Source: DASUBV01 sp963822485
GTDB lineage: Bacteria > Actinomycetota > Actinomycetes > Streptosporangiales > Streptosporangiaceae
DNA length: 64,000 nt
Assembly (NCBI GenBank): GCA_963822485.1
Contig: CAWGHW010000036.1
Location: forward strand, 1 to 64,000
Direction: 5' to 3'
Shown here: piece by piece, positions 9,443-19,570 of the stretch
How positions within the stretch are numbered: position 1 is the stretch's first letter
Layout of the letters: the number at the start of each line of letters is the position of its first letter
Notes under the pieces: model-generated
What the model was told of the DNA's origin: nothing
The model's database searches: none
What the model saw: only the letters and a program-made list of their open reading frames with translations
Position numbers and translations under genes: made by a program

Positions 9443-12400
9443 CTACTTGGCCAGGTGCTCGATCTCGGGCCGCATGGCCCGCAGTTCGCCGGCCAGCTGA
9501 GTGGCGCTCAGCGTCGGGGACAGCACGACCCCGAACGTGTCGTTATCGGCCCAGGCGCACTCGGCCGGGTGGCCGGACACGCCGGGCAGGCAAGCGGCGG
9601 AGCCGCCGAGCGACCCGGCTGAGGTGGTCACGGCGTCCGGCGAGCTGCCGATGAAGCTGCTGATGAACGAGCCGGACGAGCTGCCGGTCAGGTTGCCGCC
9701 GATGAACAAGATGATCTGGGTGCCGTCCTGGTACACGTTGTCGACGACGTGGGTGGCCTCGCCGCGGCTCTGGCTGACGATGGTGTGGCGCAGCTGGCCG
9801 ATCTTGAGGCTGGTGCCCAGGGCGGTGGCCTGCGTGTAATCGCCGACGCGGTCGGGCGTCGTGATCGTGTGCGCGGGCCCGGCCCCGGACCGGCTGGCCA
9901 GCATCTCGTAGGCGGCGCCTCCGGCGGCGGCCACGGCCACCACTGCGACCGCGACGTACAGGCGGCCGCGTCGCTTGCGGCGGCCAGCCCGGCGGGCGGA
10001 CTTCTCCTGGCGGGTCCCGGCCGCCGACTTGGCGGCCACGGCGGCGGCTGCGGCCGCTGCGGCACGGTCGGCTCGGGTGTCCCGGGCGGGCTGAGCGGGG
10101 CGCCCCTGCACGTCCGCAGGCGGGGCCGCGCCAGTAGCCAGGGCCCAGGGCGGATTTCCCTCAACAGGGTGCATTGCCTCGGTCATCGCCGCCACCGAGC
10201 CGAGCCCATTGGGTGGGCGCTGGTCGGCGGCAGCCGACGGCCACGGAACCGCGCCCGCCGGAACGGGAGCGGGGCCCGGGCCGCCGTTCGGGATCGGGCC
10301 GGTCGCCGCTGGCGTTCGCACAGGCGAGCCGGGGCCTAGGGGCGAACTGGGACCCATGGGCGAGCCGGGGCCTAGGTGCGAACTGGGACCCATGGGTGAG
10401 CCGGGGCCTAGGTGCGAACTGGGACTCACGGGTGAGCCGGGGCCCGGGGACGAGCCAAAGCCATTGGGCGGGCCAGGACTGCGGCGCGGGCCGGATCCGC
10501 GGCCAGCATCGGGCATCCGGCTGGCGGCGGCCTGGTCCCAGGCCGAGTGGCCGTCGGCCGTCGGCGGCGGGGTGTCGCCCTGGGCGCGCGCCTGCTGCTT
10601 GGCCAGCTTCTTGTCGCGACGAGAGGGCTTGGCGGGCTTTCCGGCCAGCGACTGCCCGACCTCGACGGCTGGGCCAGCCGTCGGCCGGGCGGCCTCGGCG
10701 GCTGGGCCGACCGTCGGCCGGTCAGGCGCGTTGCCGGTGTCGTCAGACTTGCCTCGCCGCTTGGAGCGGCCGCCGAGCCGTGAGCCCTTCGCGGGAGCCG
10801 CCAGCGGCCCGGCCTGGGGCCGGTCCTTTCCGCGGCCGGAGGCGGACTCATCGACCCCGCCGTCCGGGCTGAACCAGACCTCGGTGCCGGGTTCCTGGTC
10901 CAGGCCGCCAGGGCCGCCAGGGCCCCTAGGCCCGGCAGGCCCGCCGCCGAACGCCTGGTCGGCGGTCTCCGGTCGCCTGGGCCGGAAATGCCTGGTCTGA
11001 TCAGCCGGATCGCTGCCGCGAGCCGACCTCGGCTCGGCCGGCCCACGGCCACTGGGCTCTGGGCCGTACGCCTGCTCATCGGCGTCCGGCCGACCACGCC
11101 GGCCGCGTCCAGCCCCGCCCGGCTCATCCGCACCGTGACCGCGACGTGGCTCGGTCTGCCCCCGGCCATCCGGCCGCGGGCCATACGCCTGCTCATCAGC
11201 ATCGGGCCGACCGCGCCGGAACCGCCCGGCCCCGCGCGGCTCATCCGACCCCAGGTCCGGCGGTCCGTAGGCCTGCTCATCAGCATCGGGCCGACCGCGC
11301 CGGAACCGCCCGGCCCCGCGCGGCTCATCCGCGCCGTGACCGCGCCGGAGGTCATCCGACCCCAGGTCCGGCGGTCCGTAGGCCAGTTCGTCAGCATCGG
11401 GCCGACCGCGGCGGAACCGTCCCGCCCCGCGCGGCTCATCCGCGCCGTGACCGCGCCGGGGCCCGTCTGGCCCGGGGTCGGCTGGTCCGTAGGCCAGCTC
11501 GTCGGGGTCAGGCCGACCGCGCTGGAACTGCCCGGTCTGGCCCGCCTGATCGGCGCCAGGACCCCACCGGGTCCCGGCCGGCCCCCGGCCATCCGGCCCC
11601 GGGCCATATGCCCGCCCGTCAGCCTCGGGCCGCCCACGCTGGAACTGCCCAGTCCCGCCCGGCTCACCGGCACCATGACCGCGACGGGGCCCATCTGGCC
11701 CGAGGTCGGCTGGTCCGTAGGCCAACTCGTCGGGGTCAGGCCGACCGCGCTGGAACTGCCCGGTCTGGCCCGCCTGATCGGCGCCAGGACCCCACCGGGT
11801 CCCGGCCGACCCCCGCCCATCCGGCCCCGGACCGTACGCCCGCCCATCCGGCCCTTGGCCGTACGCCGGCCCATCCGGCCCTTGGCCGTACGCCCGCCCG
11901 TCAGCCTCGGGCCGACCACGCTCGAACTGCCCAGTCCCGCCCGGCCCGTCGCCACCATGACCGCGCCGGGGCTCATCTGGCTCCAGGCCCGCTGGTCCGT
12001 AAGCCTGCTCATCGCGGTCAGGCCGACCGCGCCGCGAATGCCTGGTCCGGCCCGGCCCGTCGGCACCGCGACCCCGCCCAGCCTCAACAGGCCGCCCAGG
12101 CCCAGCAGCCGACCCAGGCTCAGCAGCGGGCCCACGGCCGTCCGGCCCCGCGCCGTAGGGTGCCGCCGGGCGACCCTGGTCACCAGGCTCCGCCCCGCGC
12201 CGACCGCGAGCCACATCGCGGGGATCAGCAAGATCGCGTGGGTCATCCCCCGCCGGCCCCGAACTCAGGTCCGGCCTGAACCCGGGCAGCCCGCCCGGCG
12301 CGAACTCGGCGTCCGCCCGCGGACCGCCTCGGCCGCCCGCACCCTGTTGCCCGCAGCGAGGCGCCCTGGGCGAGGCGGCCCGGAGCGACCCCGGTCACCA

Positions 12401-13026
12401 GCCTGAGGAGGGCCAGCCTGAGGCCGGCCAGCCTGAGGTGGGCCAGCCGCGCGCGGGTCGCCCTGACCCCAGCCACCCGCCTGACGCGGCTCACCCCGAG
12501 GCGCAAGATCCGGACGCGGAACAACGTCACGCGGGTCGGCGCCCCATCCGCTGCGCTGCGCCCCGCCGCCGCGCGGATCCGGCCAGCCAGCGTCGTACGC
12601 CCCGCCCGAATCCGGCTGAGCGGGCTCGGCATCCGCCCGGTGCCGCTCGCCCCGGCGCTGATGGCCACGCCCGCGGTCCTCGCGCTGCGGTGCCGCGGCC
12701 TCCGGCTCGGGACCGGCTGACCGCCCCCGAGCTCGCCCGCGTCCCGATGGCTCCGCAGCCGGACCCTTGGCAGCGGCCGGACCCTTGGCATCAGCCTCCG
12801 GTCCGTCCGACCCCGGGTCTCCAGAGGACTTACGCGCGAACCGGGCCCGCACCGACCGTCGCGGCGCCTCATCCGAAGACAAGTCGCTGCCCGAGCCCGA
12901 CCCGCCCCCGGTCAGATACCGGATCCAGTCCAGGTCTTCGTCGTCGCTCTGGCCCCCGGCGCCGCCGGCATCACGAGTCTCGCGCCAGGCGAGTTCCTCC
13001 TGATCCCGAGGCGGTCCGGTGCTCAT
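9443..13026 (-). CDS. Large single-pass membrane protein with repetitive disordered cytoplasmic region
   Basis: It starts at ATG 13026 (MSTGPPRDQEELAWRETRDA). About 1,190 residues if one frame change near 12.28 kb is accepted. Most of it is Gly/Pro/Arg/Asp-rich and disordered. Between about 10,990 and 12,110 it consists of imperfect 25-40 residue repeats with core RRGRPDADEQAYGPPD. Near residue 1,020 there is a basic RRKRRGR stop-transfer followed by the helix LYVAVAVVAVAAAGGAAYEM. A 150-residue C-terminal domain then lies outside the membrane, with two Cys (AACLPGVSGHPAECAW) that could form a disulfide. The N-in/C-out topology follows from the Arg cluster. The C-terminal module resembles small sensor or lipoprotein-like domains but no family was recognised. 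It is divergent from proS with about 185 bp between starts. Confidence 0.55.
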
Positions 13027-13211
13027 GAAATGAGTAGCTCCTGTGGCTGACACGGCGCTGGCGCCCGAGCAAAGTCACTCAATCATGCGTTACCGCCGAG
13101 GACCCCTGCCACCTCATCGGCCTTTCTGGCTGTTCAACGCCCGCTCGGCGGCTCGCACCTAAGCGCAAAAACCGCTCGGCGAGCCGACGCCCCGCCGCTA
13201 GCCTGACCGCC

Positions 13212-14726
13212 ATGGCACGCGACGAGGGCGATACATCACACCGCAGGGCAGCAAGCTCCGGTGCGTCACAGCACGGGGTAACGCCCCAGAGCGAGGATTT
13301 CTCGGCCTGGTACAACGAGCTGGTCTTCAAGGCCGAGCTGGTCGACCGGGGCCCGGTGCGCGGCACGATGGTCATCCGACCGTATGGCTACCGGCTGTGG
13401 GAGCTGCTCCAGTCCGACCTGGACCGCCGGATCAAGGAGACCGGCCACGTCAACGCCTACTTCCCGCTGCTCATCCCGGAGAGCTACATGAAGCGGGAGG
13501 CGGAGCACATCGAGGGCTTCGCGCCGGAGCTGGCCGTGGTCACCCACGCGGGCGGCAAGGACCTGGACGAGCCGCTGATCATCCGGCCCAGCTCGGAGAC
13601 GATCGTGGGCGAGCTCATGTCCCGCTGGATCGGCTCCTACCGCGACCTGCCGATGCTCCTTAATCAGTGGGCCAACGTGGTGCGCTGGGAGCTGCGCCCG
13701 CGGATGCTGCTGCGCACGACCGAGTTCCTGTGGCAGGAAGGCCACACCGCGCACGCGAACGCCGAAGAGGCGATGAACGAGACGATGCTGGCCCTGGACT
13801 TCTACCGGGCGCTGGCGGTCGACACGGCGGCGATGCCGGTGATCGCCGGGGAGAAGACGCCGGGCGAGCGGTTCGCGGGCGCGGAGCGGACGTTCACGAT
13901 CGAGGCCATGATGCGCGACGGCCGGGCGCTCCAGGCGGGCACCTCGCACTTCATGGGGACCAACTTCGCCAGGGCCTTCGACATCCAGTACACGGCCCAG
14001 AACGACGAGGTGACGCTCTGCCACACCACGTCGTGGGGCATGAGCAGCCGGATGATCGGCGGCGTGATCATGACCCACGGCGACGACACGGGCCTGATCA
14101 TGCCGCCGAACCTGGCCCCCTACCAGATAGTGATCGTGCCCATCGGCCGCGGCGAGCAGGAGGCCGCGGTGCTGGCGGCCGCCCAGGACCTGGCGGGCCG
14201 GCTGCGCCGCAAGGACATCCGGGTGCACGTGGACGACCGGACGCACCTGTCGCCGGGGTTCAAGTTCAACGACTGGGAGCTGCGCGGGGTCCCGATCCGG
14301 CTGGAGCTGGGCCCGCGCGACCTGGCGGCGGGCACGGTGCTGATGGCCCGGCGGCTGAACTATGACCGGCCGGGTGACAGCGGCGAACGGACCGCGAAGG
14401 AGCCGGTGTCGCTGGACTCGGTGGTGGCCCGGCTGTCGTTCGAGCTGGCCGCCGTTCAGGAGATGCTGCTGCGGCGGGCCACCGACTTCCGGGATGAGCG
14501 GACGGTCCGGACCGACACCTGGGCCGACTTCACGGCCGCGGTGGCGGTGGGCTGGGCGCTGGCGCTGCACTGCGGCGACCAGGCCTGCGAGGACGAGATC
14601 AAGGCCGAGACCACGGCCACGGCGCGCTGCATCCCGCTGGACGGCGAGCCGGAATCGGGGCCGTGCGTGCGCTGCGGGCGGCCGTCGGCCTACGGCAAGC
14701 GGGTCTACTTCGGCCGTTCCTATTAG
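13212..14726 (+). CDS. proS: Prolyl-tRNA synthetase, archaeal/eukaryotic type (ProS type 3)
   Basis: Charges tRNA-Pro with proline. Class II motif 2 is WELRPRMLLRTTEFLWQEGH, with the TxE loop of the type 3 enzyme. Motif 3 is LIMPPNLAPYQIVIVPIG preceded by SWGMSSRMIGGVIMTHGDD. The anticodon-binding domain follows from about residue 300. The C-terminal zinc-binding domain has four cysteines in CGDQACEDEI, ARCIPL and CVRCGRPS and ends in Tyr, as type 3 enzymes do. The bacterial editing (INS) domain is absent. At 504 residues it is about 30 longer than usual because of an N-terminal extension; translation could begin further in. Confidence 0.95.
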   Translation: MARDEGDTSHRRAASSGASQHGVTPQSEDFSAWYNELVFKAELVDRGPVRGTMVIRPYGYRLWELLQSDLDRRIKETGHVNAYFPLLIPESYMKREAEHIEGFAPELAVVTHAGGKDLDEPLIIRPSSETIVGELMSRWIGSYRDLPMLLNQWANVVRWELRPRMLLRTTEFLWQEGHTAHANAEEAMNETMLALDFYRALAVDTAAMPVIAGEKTPGERFAGAERTFTIEAMMRDGRALQAGTSHFMGTNFARAFDIQYTAQNDEVTLCHTTSWGMSSRMIGGVIMTHGDDTGLIMPPNLAPYQIVIVPIGRGEQEAAVLAAAQDLAGRLRRKDIRVHVDDRTHLSPGFKFNDWELRGVPIRLELGPRDLAAGTVLMARRLNYDRPGDSGERTAKEPVSLDSVVARLSFELAAVQEMLLRRATDFRDERTVRTDTWADFTAAVAVGWALALHCGDQACEDEIKAETTATARCIPLDGEPESGPCVRCGRPSAYGKRVYFGRSY

Positions 14727-14753
14727 GCCCAGCTAGATTCAGGCCCAGCTAAA
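14723..14753 (+). repeat. 16-bp duplication at the proS stop codon
   Basis: TTAGGCCCAGCTAGA (14723-14737) is followed by TTCAGGCCCAGCTAAA (14738-14753). The proS TAG is in the first copy, and both copies carry a second stop (TAG or TAA). Confidence 0.55.
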
Positions 14754-14794
14754 TGGCGAGGAAACGGCCGGTAATGGCGGGTTAGCCTGCCGGT

Positions 14795-15289
14795 ATGAAC
14801 GCTCACCGCAGGGCCCGGCCAACGGCGCGCGTGCTGGTGGTCGGGCCCGCTCACACGCTGCTGCTGTTCCAGTTCCGGGCCACGGAGGGCGTCAGCTGGA
14901 TCACGCCCGGCGGCGGGGTCCATCGGGGCGAGACGGTGGCCGTGGCGGCGGCGCGCGAGCTGCGGGAGGAGACCGGGATCAGCGTCGGCCCGGACGAGCT
15001 GGGCCCGGTGGTGGCCTACAGCGAAGGACAATGGTCGGCGAATGGGAAGGTGTTCGACGCGCACGACTCGTTCTTCTGGCTGCGCGTCGCCGACACCACG
15101 GTGCACACGGCGGGCCAGGAGGAGCTGGAGCGGTCGCTGATCCTGGGCCACCGCTGGTGGACCGCCGGCGAGCTGGCCGCCACCCGGGACCTGGTCTTCC
15201 CGATCGGCCTGGCCGGGCTGATGCGCACCCTGCTCACCGACGGCCCGCCGGCCAGCCCGATCCGCCTCCCCTGGCGCCCCGAGTCCTGA
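14795..15289 (+). CDS. Nudix hydrolase
   Basis: A 164-residue protein with a complete Nudix box, GGGVHRGETVAVAAARELRE followed by ETGI (G-x5-E-x7-RE-x2-EE-x-G). Such enzymes hydrolyse nucleoside diphosphate derivatives or related compounds. The N-terminal strand ARVLVVGPAHTLLLFQF and the motif FFWLRV around residue 90 fit the MutT-like fold. The specificity is not readable. It lies 68 bp after proS in the same direction, with its own likely start at ATG 14795. Confidence 0.85.
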   Translation: MNAHRRARPTARVLVVGPAHTLLLFQFRATEGVSWITPGGGVHRGETVAVAAARELREETGISVGPDELGPVVAYSEGQWSANGKVFDAHDSFFWLRVADTTVHTAGQEELERSLILGHRWWTAGELAATRDLVFPIGLAGLMRTLLTDGPPASPIRLPWRPES

Positions 15290-15444
15290 AGGACCCGGCC
15301 CCGAGGACTCACTGTCGCGGACCGTCTCGGCGGCGGCGCAAAGGGCGCGCTCAGGATGATCCGAACGCTGGTAGGCCTATCCCTCTTGCCCTAGGGGCCT
15401 GCCATAGCTGACCATCTCGGTAGGGACCAAACGGGGAGGCTACC

Positions 15445-16107
15445 GTGGATGAGACGTTCACTGCCCTGGTCCGCGGGCCTTCGAGCAAATTGCCGCGCGG
15501 CTATCTGTGGCTGATCCCGGTCTGGCTCGTGGTCATCGTGGCCGTCCTGCGCTACGCCTGGATCCGGGTCCTGGGCCCGATCGAGTGGTGGTACTGCGGT
15601 CAGGCCCTGGCCGGCCTGGCCTTCGCCGCGCTGGTCATGCTGTCGGTGCTGGCCACCGTGCGGCACGTGGCCTTCCGGGCCGGCAGCAACGGCATCCGGC
15701 TCGGCGTGCGGTCCGACCGCAAGCGGCCCAGGCGGCGCCAGGCCTACCTGTGGTGGGCCGACATCCAGAGGATCAGCATCATCCCGCGGCACTACGGCCT
15801 GCTCCTGGAGATCACCCTCGGACCTAACGCGCGGATCATGCCGCACCGCAGCGTGCCGCGTCAGGCGCTGCTGATGCTGGGCATGCTGATCATGCCGGTG
15901 GGCCTGGGCCGGGGCGCGCCCCGGCTGACCGAGCCGCGCAGCCGCGCGCCGCACTACCGGGTCCGGATCTGCGACGTGACCCCCCGCGAGCTGGCCGTGG
16001 CGCTGGCCCCGCTGGCCCCGGCCGCGGTGGACATCACCATGCTGACCCGGCGCCGCCACCAGCTGCTGGCCCGCCGGCTGCCAGCCGCAGCGCAGCCGGC
16101 GGCCTGA
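15445..16107 (+). CDS. Two-helix membrane protein with cytoplasmic PH-like domain
   Basis: A 220-residue protein. Two transmembrane helices are near the N-terminus (GYLWLIPVWLVVIVAVLRYAW and CGQALAGLAFAALVMLSVLA). A soluble domain rich in strands begins VAFRAGSNGIRLGVRSD and continues WWADIQRISIIPRHYGLLLE. This arrangement is common in uncharacterised actinobacterial PH-like membrane proteins. A short hydrophobic stretch (LLMLGMLIMPVGLG) may form a re-entrant segment. The start is GTG 15445, preceded by GGGAGG. The function is unknown. Confidence 0.6.
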   Translation: MDETFTALVRGPSSKLPRGYLWLIPVWLVVIVAVLRYAWIRVLGPIEWWYCGQALAGLAFAALVMLSVLATVRHVAFRAGSNGIRLGVRSDRKRPRRRQAYLWWADIQRISIIPRHYGLLLEITLGPNARIMPHRSVPRQALLMLGMLIMPVGLGRGAPRLTEPRSRAPHYRVRICDVTPRELAVALAPLAPAAVDITMLTRRRHQLLARRLPAAAQPAA

Positions 16108-16184
16108 CCAGCCCGCGGCGTATCATCGCCCCACAGCCGCGCCGGGCGCGGCCCGGAGCTGACCGGCTGAGAGGGGACTTTCCG

Positions 16185-17273
16185 ATGGCACATGAGGTAC
16201 GGGGCGTGATCGCCGCGGCCAAGGGGGCGGACGTCACGGTCACGACGATCGTGGTCCCCGATCCGGGTCCGGGCGAGGCCCTGGTCCGGGTGCAGGCCTG
16301 CGGCGTGTGCCATACCGACCTGCACTACCGCGAGGGCGGCATCGGCAACGACTACCCCTACCTGCTGGGCCACGAGGCGGCGGGCGTGGTCGAGGCGGTC
16401 GGCGACGGCGTGACCGGGCTGGACCCCGGCGACTTCGTGATCCTGAACTGGCGCGCGGTGTGCGGCCAGTGCCGGGCCTGCAGGCGCGGCCGCCCCTGGT
16501 ACTGCTTCGCCACCCACAACGCGACGCAGAAGATGACGCTGACCGACGGCACCGAGCTGTCGCCCGCGCTGGGCATCGGCGCGTTCGCGGAGAAGACGCT
16601 GGTCGCGGCCGGCCAGTGCACCAAGGTCAACCCGGAGGTCAAGCCCGAGGTGGCCGGGCTGCTCGGCTGCGGCGTGATGGCCGGCATCGGCGCGGCCATC
16701 AACACCGGCGGGGTGACCCGCGGCGACTCGGTGGCGGTCATCGGCTGCGGCGGCGTGGGCGACGGCGCGGTCCTCGGCGCCCGGCTGGCCGGCGCCCGGA
16801 CGATCATCGCGGTCGACGTGGACGACCGGAAGCTGGACTGGGCCCGCGAGTTCGGCGCCACCCACGCGGTGAACTCCCGCCAGGCCGACCCGGTGGAGGC
16901 GATCCGCGAGCTGACCGAGGGCAACGGGGCCGACGTGGTGATCGAGGCCATCGGCCGGCCCGAGACCTACAAGCAGGCCTTCTACGCCCGCGACCTGGCC
17001 GGCACGGTGGTGCTGGTCGGCGTCCCGACCCCGGAGATGCAGCTGGAGCTGCCGCTGCTGGACGTGTTCGGCCGGGGCGGCTCGCTCAAGTCCTCCTGGT
17101 ACGGCGACTGCCTGCCGGACCGCGACTTCCCGATGCTGGTCGACCTGCACCTGCAGGGGCGGCTGCCGCTGGACAAGTTCGTGTCCGAGACCATCGGCCT
17201 GGACGACGTCGAGGAGGCGTTCGCCAAGATGGGCCGGGGCGAGGTGCTGCGCAGCGTGGTGACCCTACCGTGA
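16185..17273 (+). CDS. mscR: S-(hydroxymethyl)mycothiol dehydrogenase (formaldehyde detoxification)
   Basis: Zinc-dependent medium-chain alcohol dehydrogenase of the mycothiol-dependent formaldehyde and nitrosothiol class. The catalytic zinc ligands are in CGVCHTDLHY and GHEAAGVV. The structural-zinc cysteines are in VCGQCRACRRGRPWYC. The Rossmann motif is VIGCGGVGDGAVLGARLAGA. GSLKSSWYGDCLPDRDFP near the C-terminus is characteristic of this subfamily. It oxidises the spontaneous adduct of formaldehyde and mycothiol to formylmycothiol with NAD. The TGA overlaps the GTG of the next gene, so the pair is co-translated. At 362 residues it has the family length. Mycothiol use places the host among actinobacteria. 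Confidence 0.9.
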   Translation: MAHEVRGVIAAAKGADVTVTTIVVPDPGPGEALVRVQACGVCHTDLHYREGGIGNDYPYLLGHEAAGVVEAVGDGVTGLDPGDFVILNWRAVCGQCRACRRGRPWYCFATHNATQKMTLTDGTELSPALGIGAFAEKTLVAAGQCTKVNPEVKPEVAGLLGCGVMAGIGAAINTGGVTRGDSVAVIGCGGVGDGAVLGARLAGARTIIAVDVDDRKLDWAREFGATHAVNSRQADPVEAIRELTEGNGADVVIEAIGRPETYKQAFYARDLAGTVVLVGVPTPEMQLELPLLDVFGRGGSLKSSWYGDCLPDRDFPMLVDLHLQGRLPLDKFVSETIGLDDVEEAFAKMGRGEVLRSVVTLP

Positions 17274-17887
17274 CAGCCCGCGTCGAGAAGGTCGTCACCT
17301 CGGGCACGTTCTCGCTGGACGGCCAGGACTTCGCGGTCGACAACAACGTGTGGCTGGTCGGCGACGACCACGAGGTGGTGGTCATCGACGCCGCGCACGA
17401 CGCGGGGGCGATCCTGACCGCGGTGGGCGACCGGCGGCTGGCCGCGGTGATCTCCACCCACGGGCACAACGACCACATCAACGTGGCCGCCCAGGTGGCC
17501 GGGGACGCGGCCGCGCCGGTGCTGCTGCACCCCGGCGACCACGTGCTGTGGAAGCTGGTCTACCGCGACCGGCAGCCGGACGGCGTGCTGGCCGGCGAGC
17601 AGGAGATCGAGGTCGCGGGCACCAGGCTGCGGGTGCTGCACACGCCCGGCCACTCGCCGGGCAGCGTCTGCCTGTACGCGGCCGAGCTGGGCGAGCGGGG
17701 CACCCTGTTCTCCGGCGACACGCTGTTCCACGGCGGGCCGGGCGCGACCGGGCGCTCCTACTCCGACTACCCGACGATCATCGCCTCGATCCGCGGCACG
17801 CTGCTGACCCTGCCGCCGGAGACGGTCGTGCACACCGGGCACGGCGAGGACACCACCATCGGCGCCGAGGCCGAAGGCATCGGCTGA
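17270..17887 (+). CDS. Metallo-beta-lactamase-fold hydrolase paired with mycothiol dehydrogenase
   Basis: About 205 residues starting at GTG 17270 inside the stop of mscR. The MBL metal motif is STHGHNDHINV (HxHxDH); further ligands are in HTPGHSPGS, FSGDTLFHGG and HTGHGEDT. The chain resembles glyoxalase II-like hydrolases. Given the 4-base overlap, hydrolysis of S-formylmycothiol (the product of the preceding enzyme) or another mycothiol thioester is the natural inference, parallel to the glutathione pathway. The conserved pairing is from general knowledge of actinobacterial genomes, not a search here. Confidence 0.8.
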   Translation: MTARVEKVVTSGTFSLDGQDFAVDNNVWLVGDDHEVVVIDAAHDAGAILTAVGDRRLAAVISTHGHNDHINVAAQVAGDAAAPVLLHPGDHVLWKLVYRDRQPDGVLAGEQEIEVAGTRLRVLHTPGHSPGSVCLYAAELGERGTLFSGDTLFHGGPGATGRSYSDYPTIIASIRGTLLTLPPETVVHTGHGEDTTIGAEAEGIG

Positions 17888-17897
17888 CTCCGGCCCG

Positions 17898-17948
17898 ATC
17901 ATCACGGAAGTCCGTCAGCGAATATCGCTGACGGACTTCCGTGATGAT
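17898..17948. terminator. Perfect 24-bp hairpin, bidirectional terminator
   Basis: Bases 17898-17921 pair without mismatch with 17925-17948 around a 3-base loop (ATA). It sits between two convergent genes (17887 stop on +, 17975 stop on -), the position of a shared terminator. The stem begins ATCATCACGGAAGTCC. Confidence 0.85.
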
Positions 17949-17974
17949 GGGATTTACCCCTCGGGTGGCGGGCG

Positions 17975-19516
17975 TCAGCGGCCGGCGGCCACCGCGTCGA
18001 CCGGGGCCGCCTCCTGCTCCTCGCCGCCGGTGAGCACCTCGTCGCCGACCGCCGTGCGGGGCAGCAGCAGGGCCAGCACGCCGCACAGGGCGAACGCGCC
18101 CAGCGAGTACGGCCCGGCGTGCCGGAACGCCTCCGCGAACGAGTGGCCGCCGCCCACGTAGCCGAAGTACGCCGTCCCGGTCACCGCCACGCCCAGCGCG
18201 CCGCCGAGCTGCTGCGCGGTGCTGAACAGCCCGGACGCGGCCCCGGCCGCCGACGCGGGCGCGGCCGCCAGCACCACGTTGACCAGCGGGATGACCAGCA
18301 GGGACAGTCCGGCGCCCGCCACGACCAGGCCCGGCACGGCCGGCCACGGGTTGCCCGCCAGGGTCACGTGGCCCGAGCCGAGCAGCACCCCGGCCATCCC
18401 GGCCGCCATCAGCGCGGCCCCGATGACCAGCACCCGGCGGCCGTAGCGCTGGGCCATCGGCACGGCGAACGGCGCGAGGACGAAGCTGCCGACGCTGAAC
18501 GCGACCGCGGTCACGCCCGCCCGCAGCGGCGAGAAGTGCTCGCCGGCCTGGAGCCACAGCGCGAAGGTCAGGAAGAAGCCCTGGATCCCGGCGGAGAACA
18601 TGAGCTGGACGCCCAGCCCGGCCGAGAACGCCGGGATCCGCAGCAGCCGCGGCTGGAGCAGCGGGGCGATGTCCGGCCGGCGCCGGGCGGCCTCGCGCCA
18701 GGCCAGCAGGCCCAGCCCGGCCACGCCCGCGGCCAGCAGCACCCAGGTCCACCAGGGCCAGCCCAGCTCGCGGCCCTCCAGCAGCGGGTAGACGATCGCC
18801 ACCAGCGAGCCGGCCAGCAGCCCGCCGCCGAGCAGGTCGGGCCGCCGGACGGCCGGGTCACGGGTCTCGGGGATGAACCAGATGCCCGCGATCAGCGCCA
18901 CCAGCGCCACCGGCACGTTCACGAAGAACACCGACCGCCAGCTCCAGCCGAGCAGGTTGGCCTCGGTGAGCACGCCGCCGGCCAGCAGGCCGATGGCCGA
19001 GGCGAAGCCGAGCATGGCCCCGTACAGGCCGAAGGCCTGGCCCCGCTCCTTAGCCGCGAAGATGGTCCGGAACGTGGCCAGCACCTGCGGCGCCATGGCC
19101 GCGGCGGCCGCGCCCTGGATCACGCGGCAGGCGATCAGCTCGGCCGCCGTCTGGGACAGCCCCGCGGCCAGGCTGGCCACGCCGAACAGCCCGACGCCGA
19201 ACAGGAAGACCCGCTTGCGGCCGAGCCGGTCGCCCAGGCTGCCCGCGATGATCAGGGCGGCGGCGAAGGCCAGCATGTAGCCGGAGATGACCCACTCCAG
19301 CGACGTGGCGCTGGCGTGCAGGTCCCGGCGGATGGTGGGCAGCGCCACGTTCACGATCGTCAGGTCGATCATGTCCATCAGCGCCCCGATGATCAGGACG
19401 GCGGCGGCCAGCCAGCTGCCTCGCCCGCCGCGCCTGGTGGCGCGGCGGGCGAGGCGGGTGTTGCCAACCCCGCGGTGGCCCGGCTGGGCCCCCGCGAGGT
19501 CCGGGCGCGAGTTCAT
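17975..19516 (-). CDS. DHA2-family drug exporter (EmrB/QacA type MFS)
   Basis: About 513 residues. The start is ATG 19516 with GGGAG five bases upstream. Fourteen predicted helices: helix 1 carries DMIDLTIVNVALPTIRRDL (motif D1 of DHA2), the loop GDRLGRKRVFLFG is motif A, and LLAGGVLTEANLLGWSWRSV with FFVNVPVAL is motif C. It exports amphiphilic drugs using the proton gradient. It is divergent from a TetR regulator with two operator palindromes between them, so repression relieved by ligand is the likely control. The C-terminal tail is acidic and cytoplasmic. Confidence 0.9.
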   Translation of the reverse strand: MNSRPDLAGAQPGHRGVGNTRLARRATRRGGRGSWLAAAVLIIGALMDMIDLTIVNVALPTIRRDLHASATSLEWVISGYMLAFAAALIIAGSLGDRLGRKRVFLFGVGLFGVASLAAGLSQTAAELIACRVIQGAAAAAMAPQVLATFRTIFAAKERGQAFGLYGAMLGFASAIGLLAGGVLTEANLLGWSWRSVFFVNVPVALVALIAGIWFIPETRDPAVRRPDLLGGGLLAGSLVAIVYPLLEGRELGWPWWTWVLLAAGVAGLGLLAWREAARRRPDIAPLLQPRLLRIPAFSAGLGVQLMFSAGIQGFFLTFALWLQAGEHFSPLRAGVTAVAFSVGSFVLAPFAVPMAQRYGRRVLVIGAALMAAGMAGVLLGSGHVTLAGNPWPAVPGLVVAGAGLSLLVIPLVNVVLAAAPASAAGAASGLFSTAQQLGGALGVAVTGTAYFGYVGGGHSFAEAFRHAGPYSLGAFALCGVLALLLPRTAVGDEVLTGGEEQEAAPVDAVAAGR

Positions 19517-19570
19517 GAGCACTCCCTGTCTAATCCTGAGAACCGATCTGATTAACAGTGGTTGATTCTC

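Noticed and set aside
9380..9654. 275-bp 3' extension of the Ser/Thr-rich gene
   Set aside because: The other frame ends naturally with DSAK-type repeats and TAA at 9377, so the longer frame is best explained by one extra base near 9330.
10988..12406. Long open frames on the + strand across the repeat region (rich in IRPRAIRLLIS-like segments)
   Set aside because: These are shadow frames of the high-GC minus-strand gene; they have no start signal or domain.
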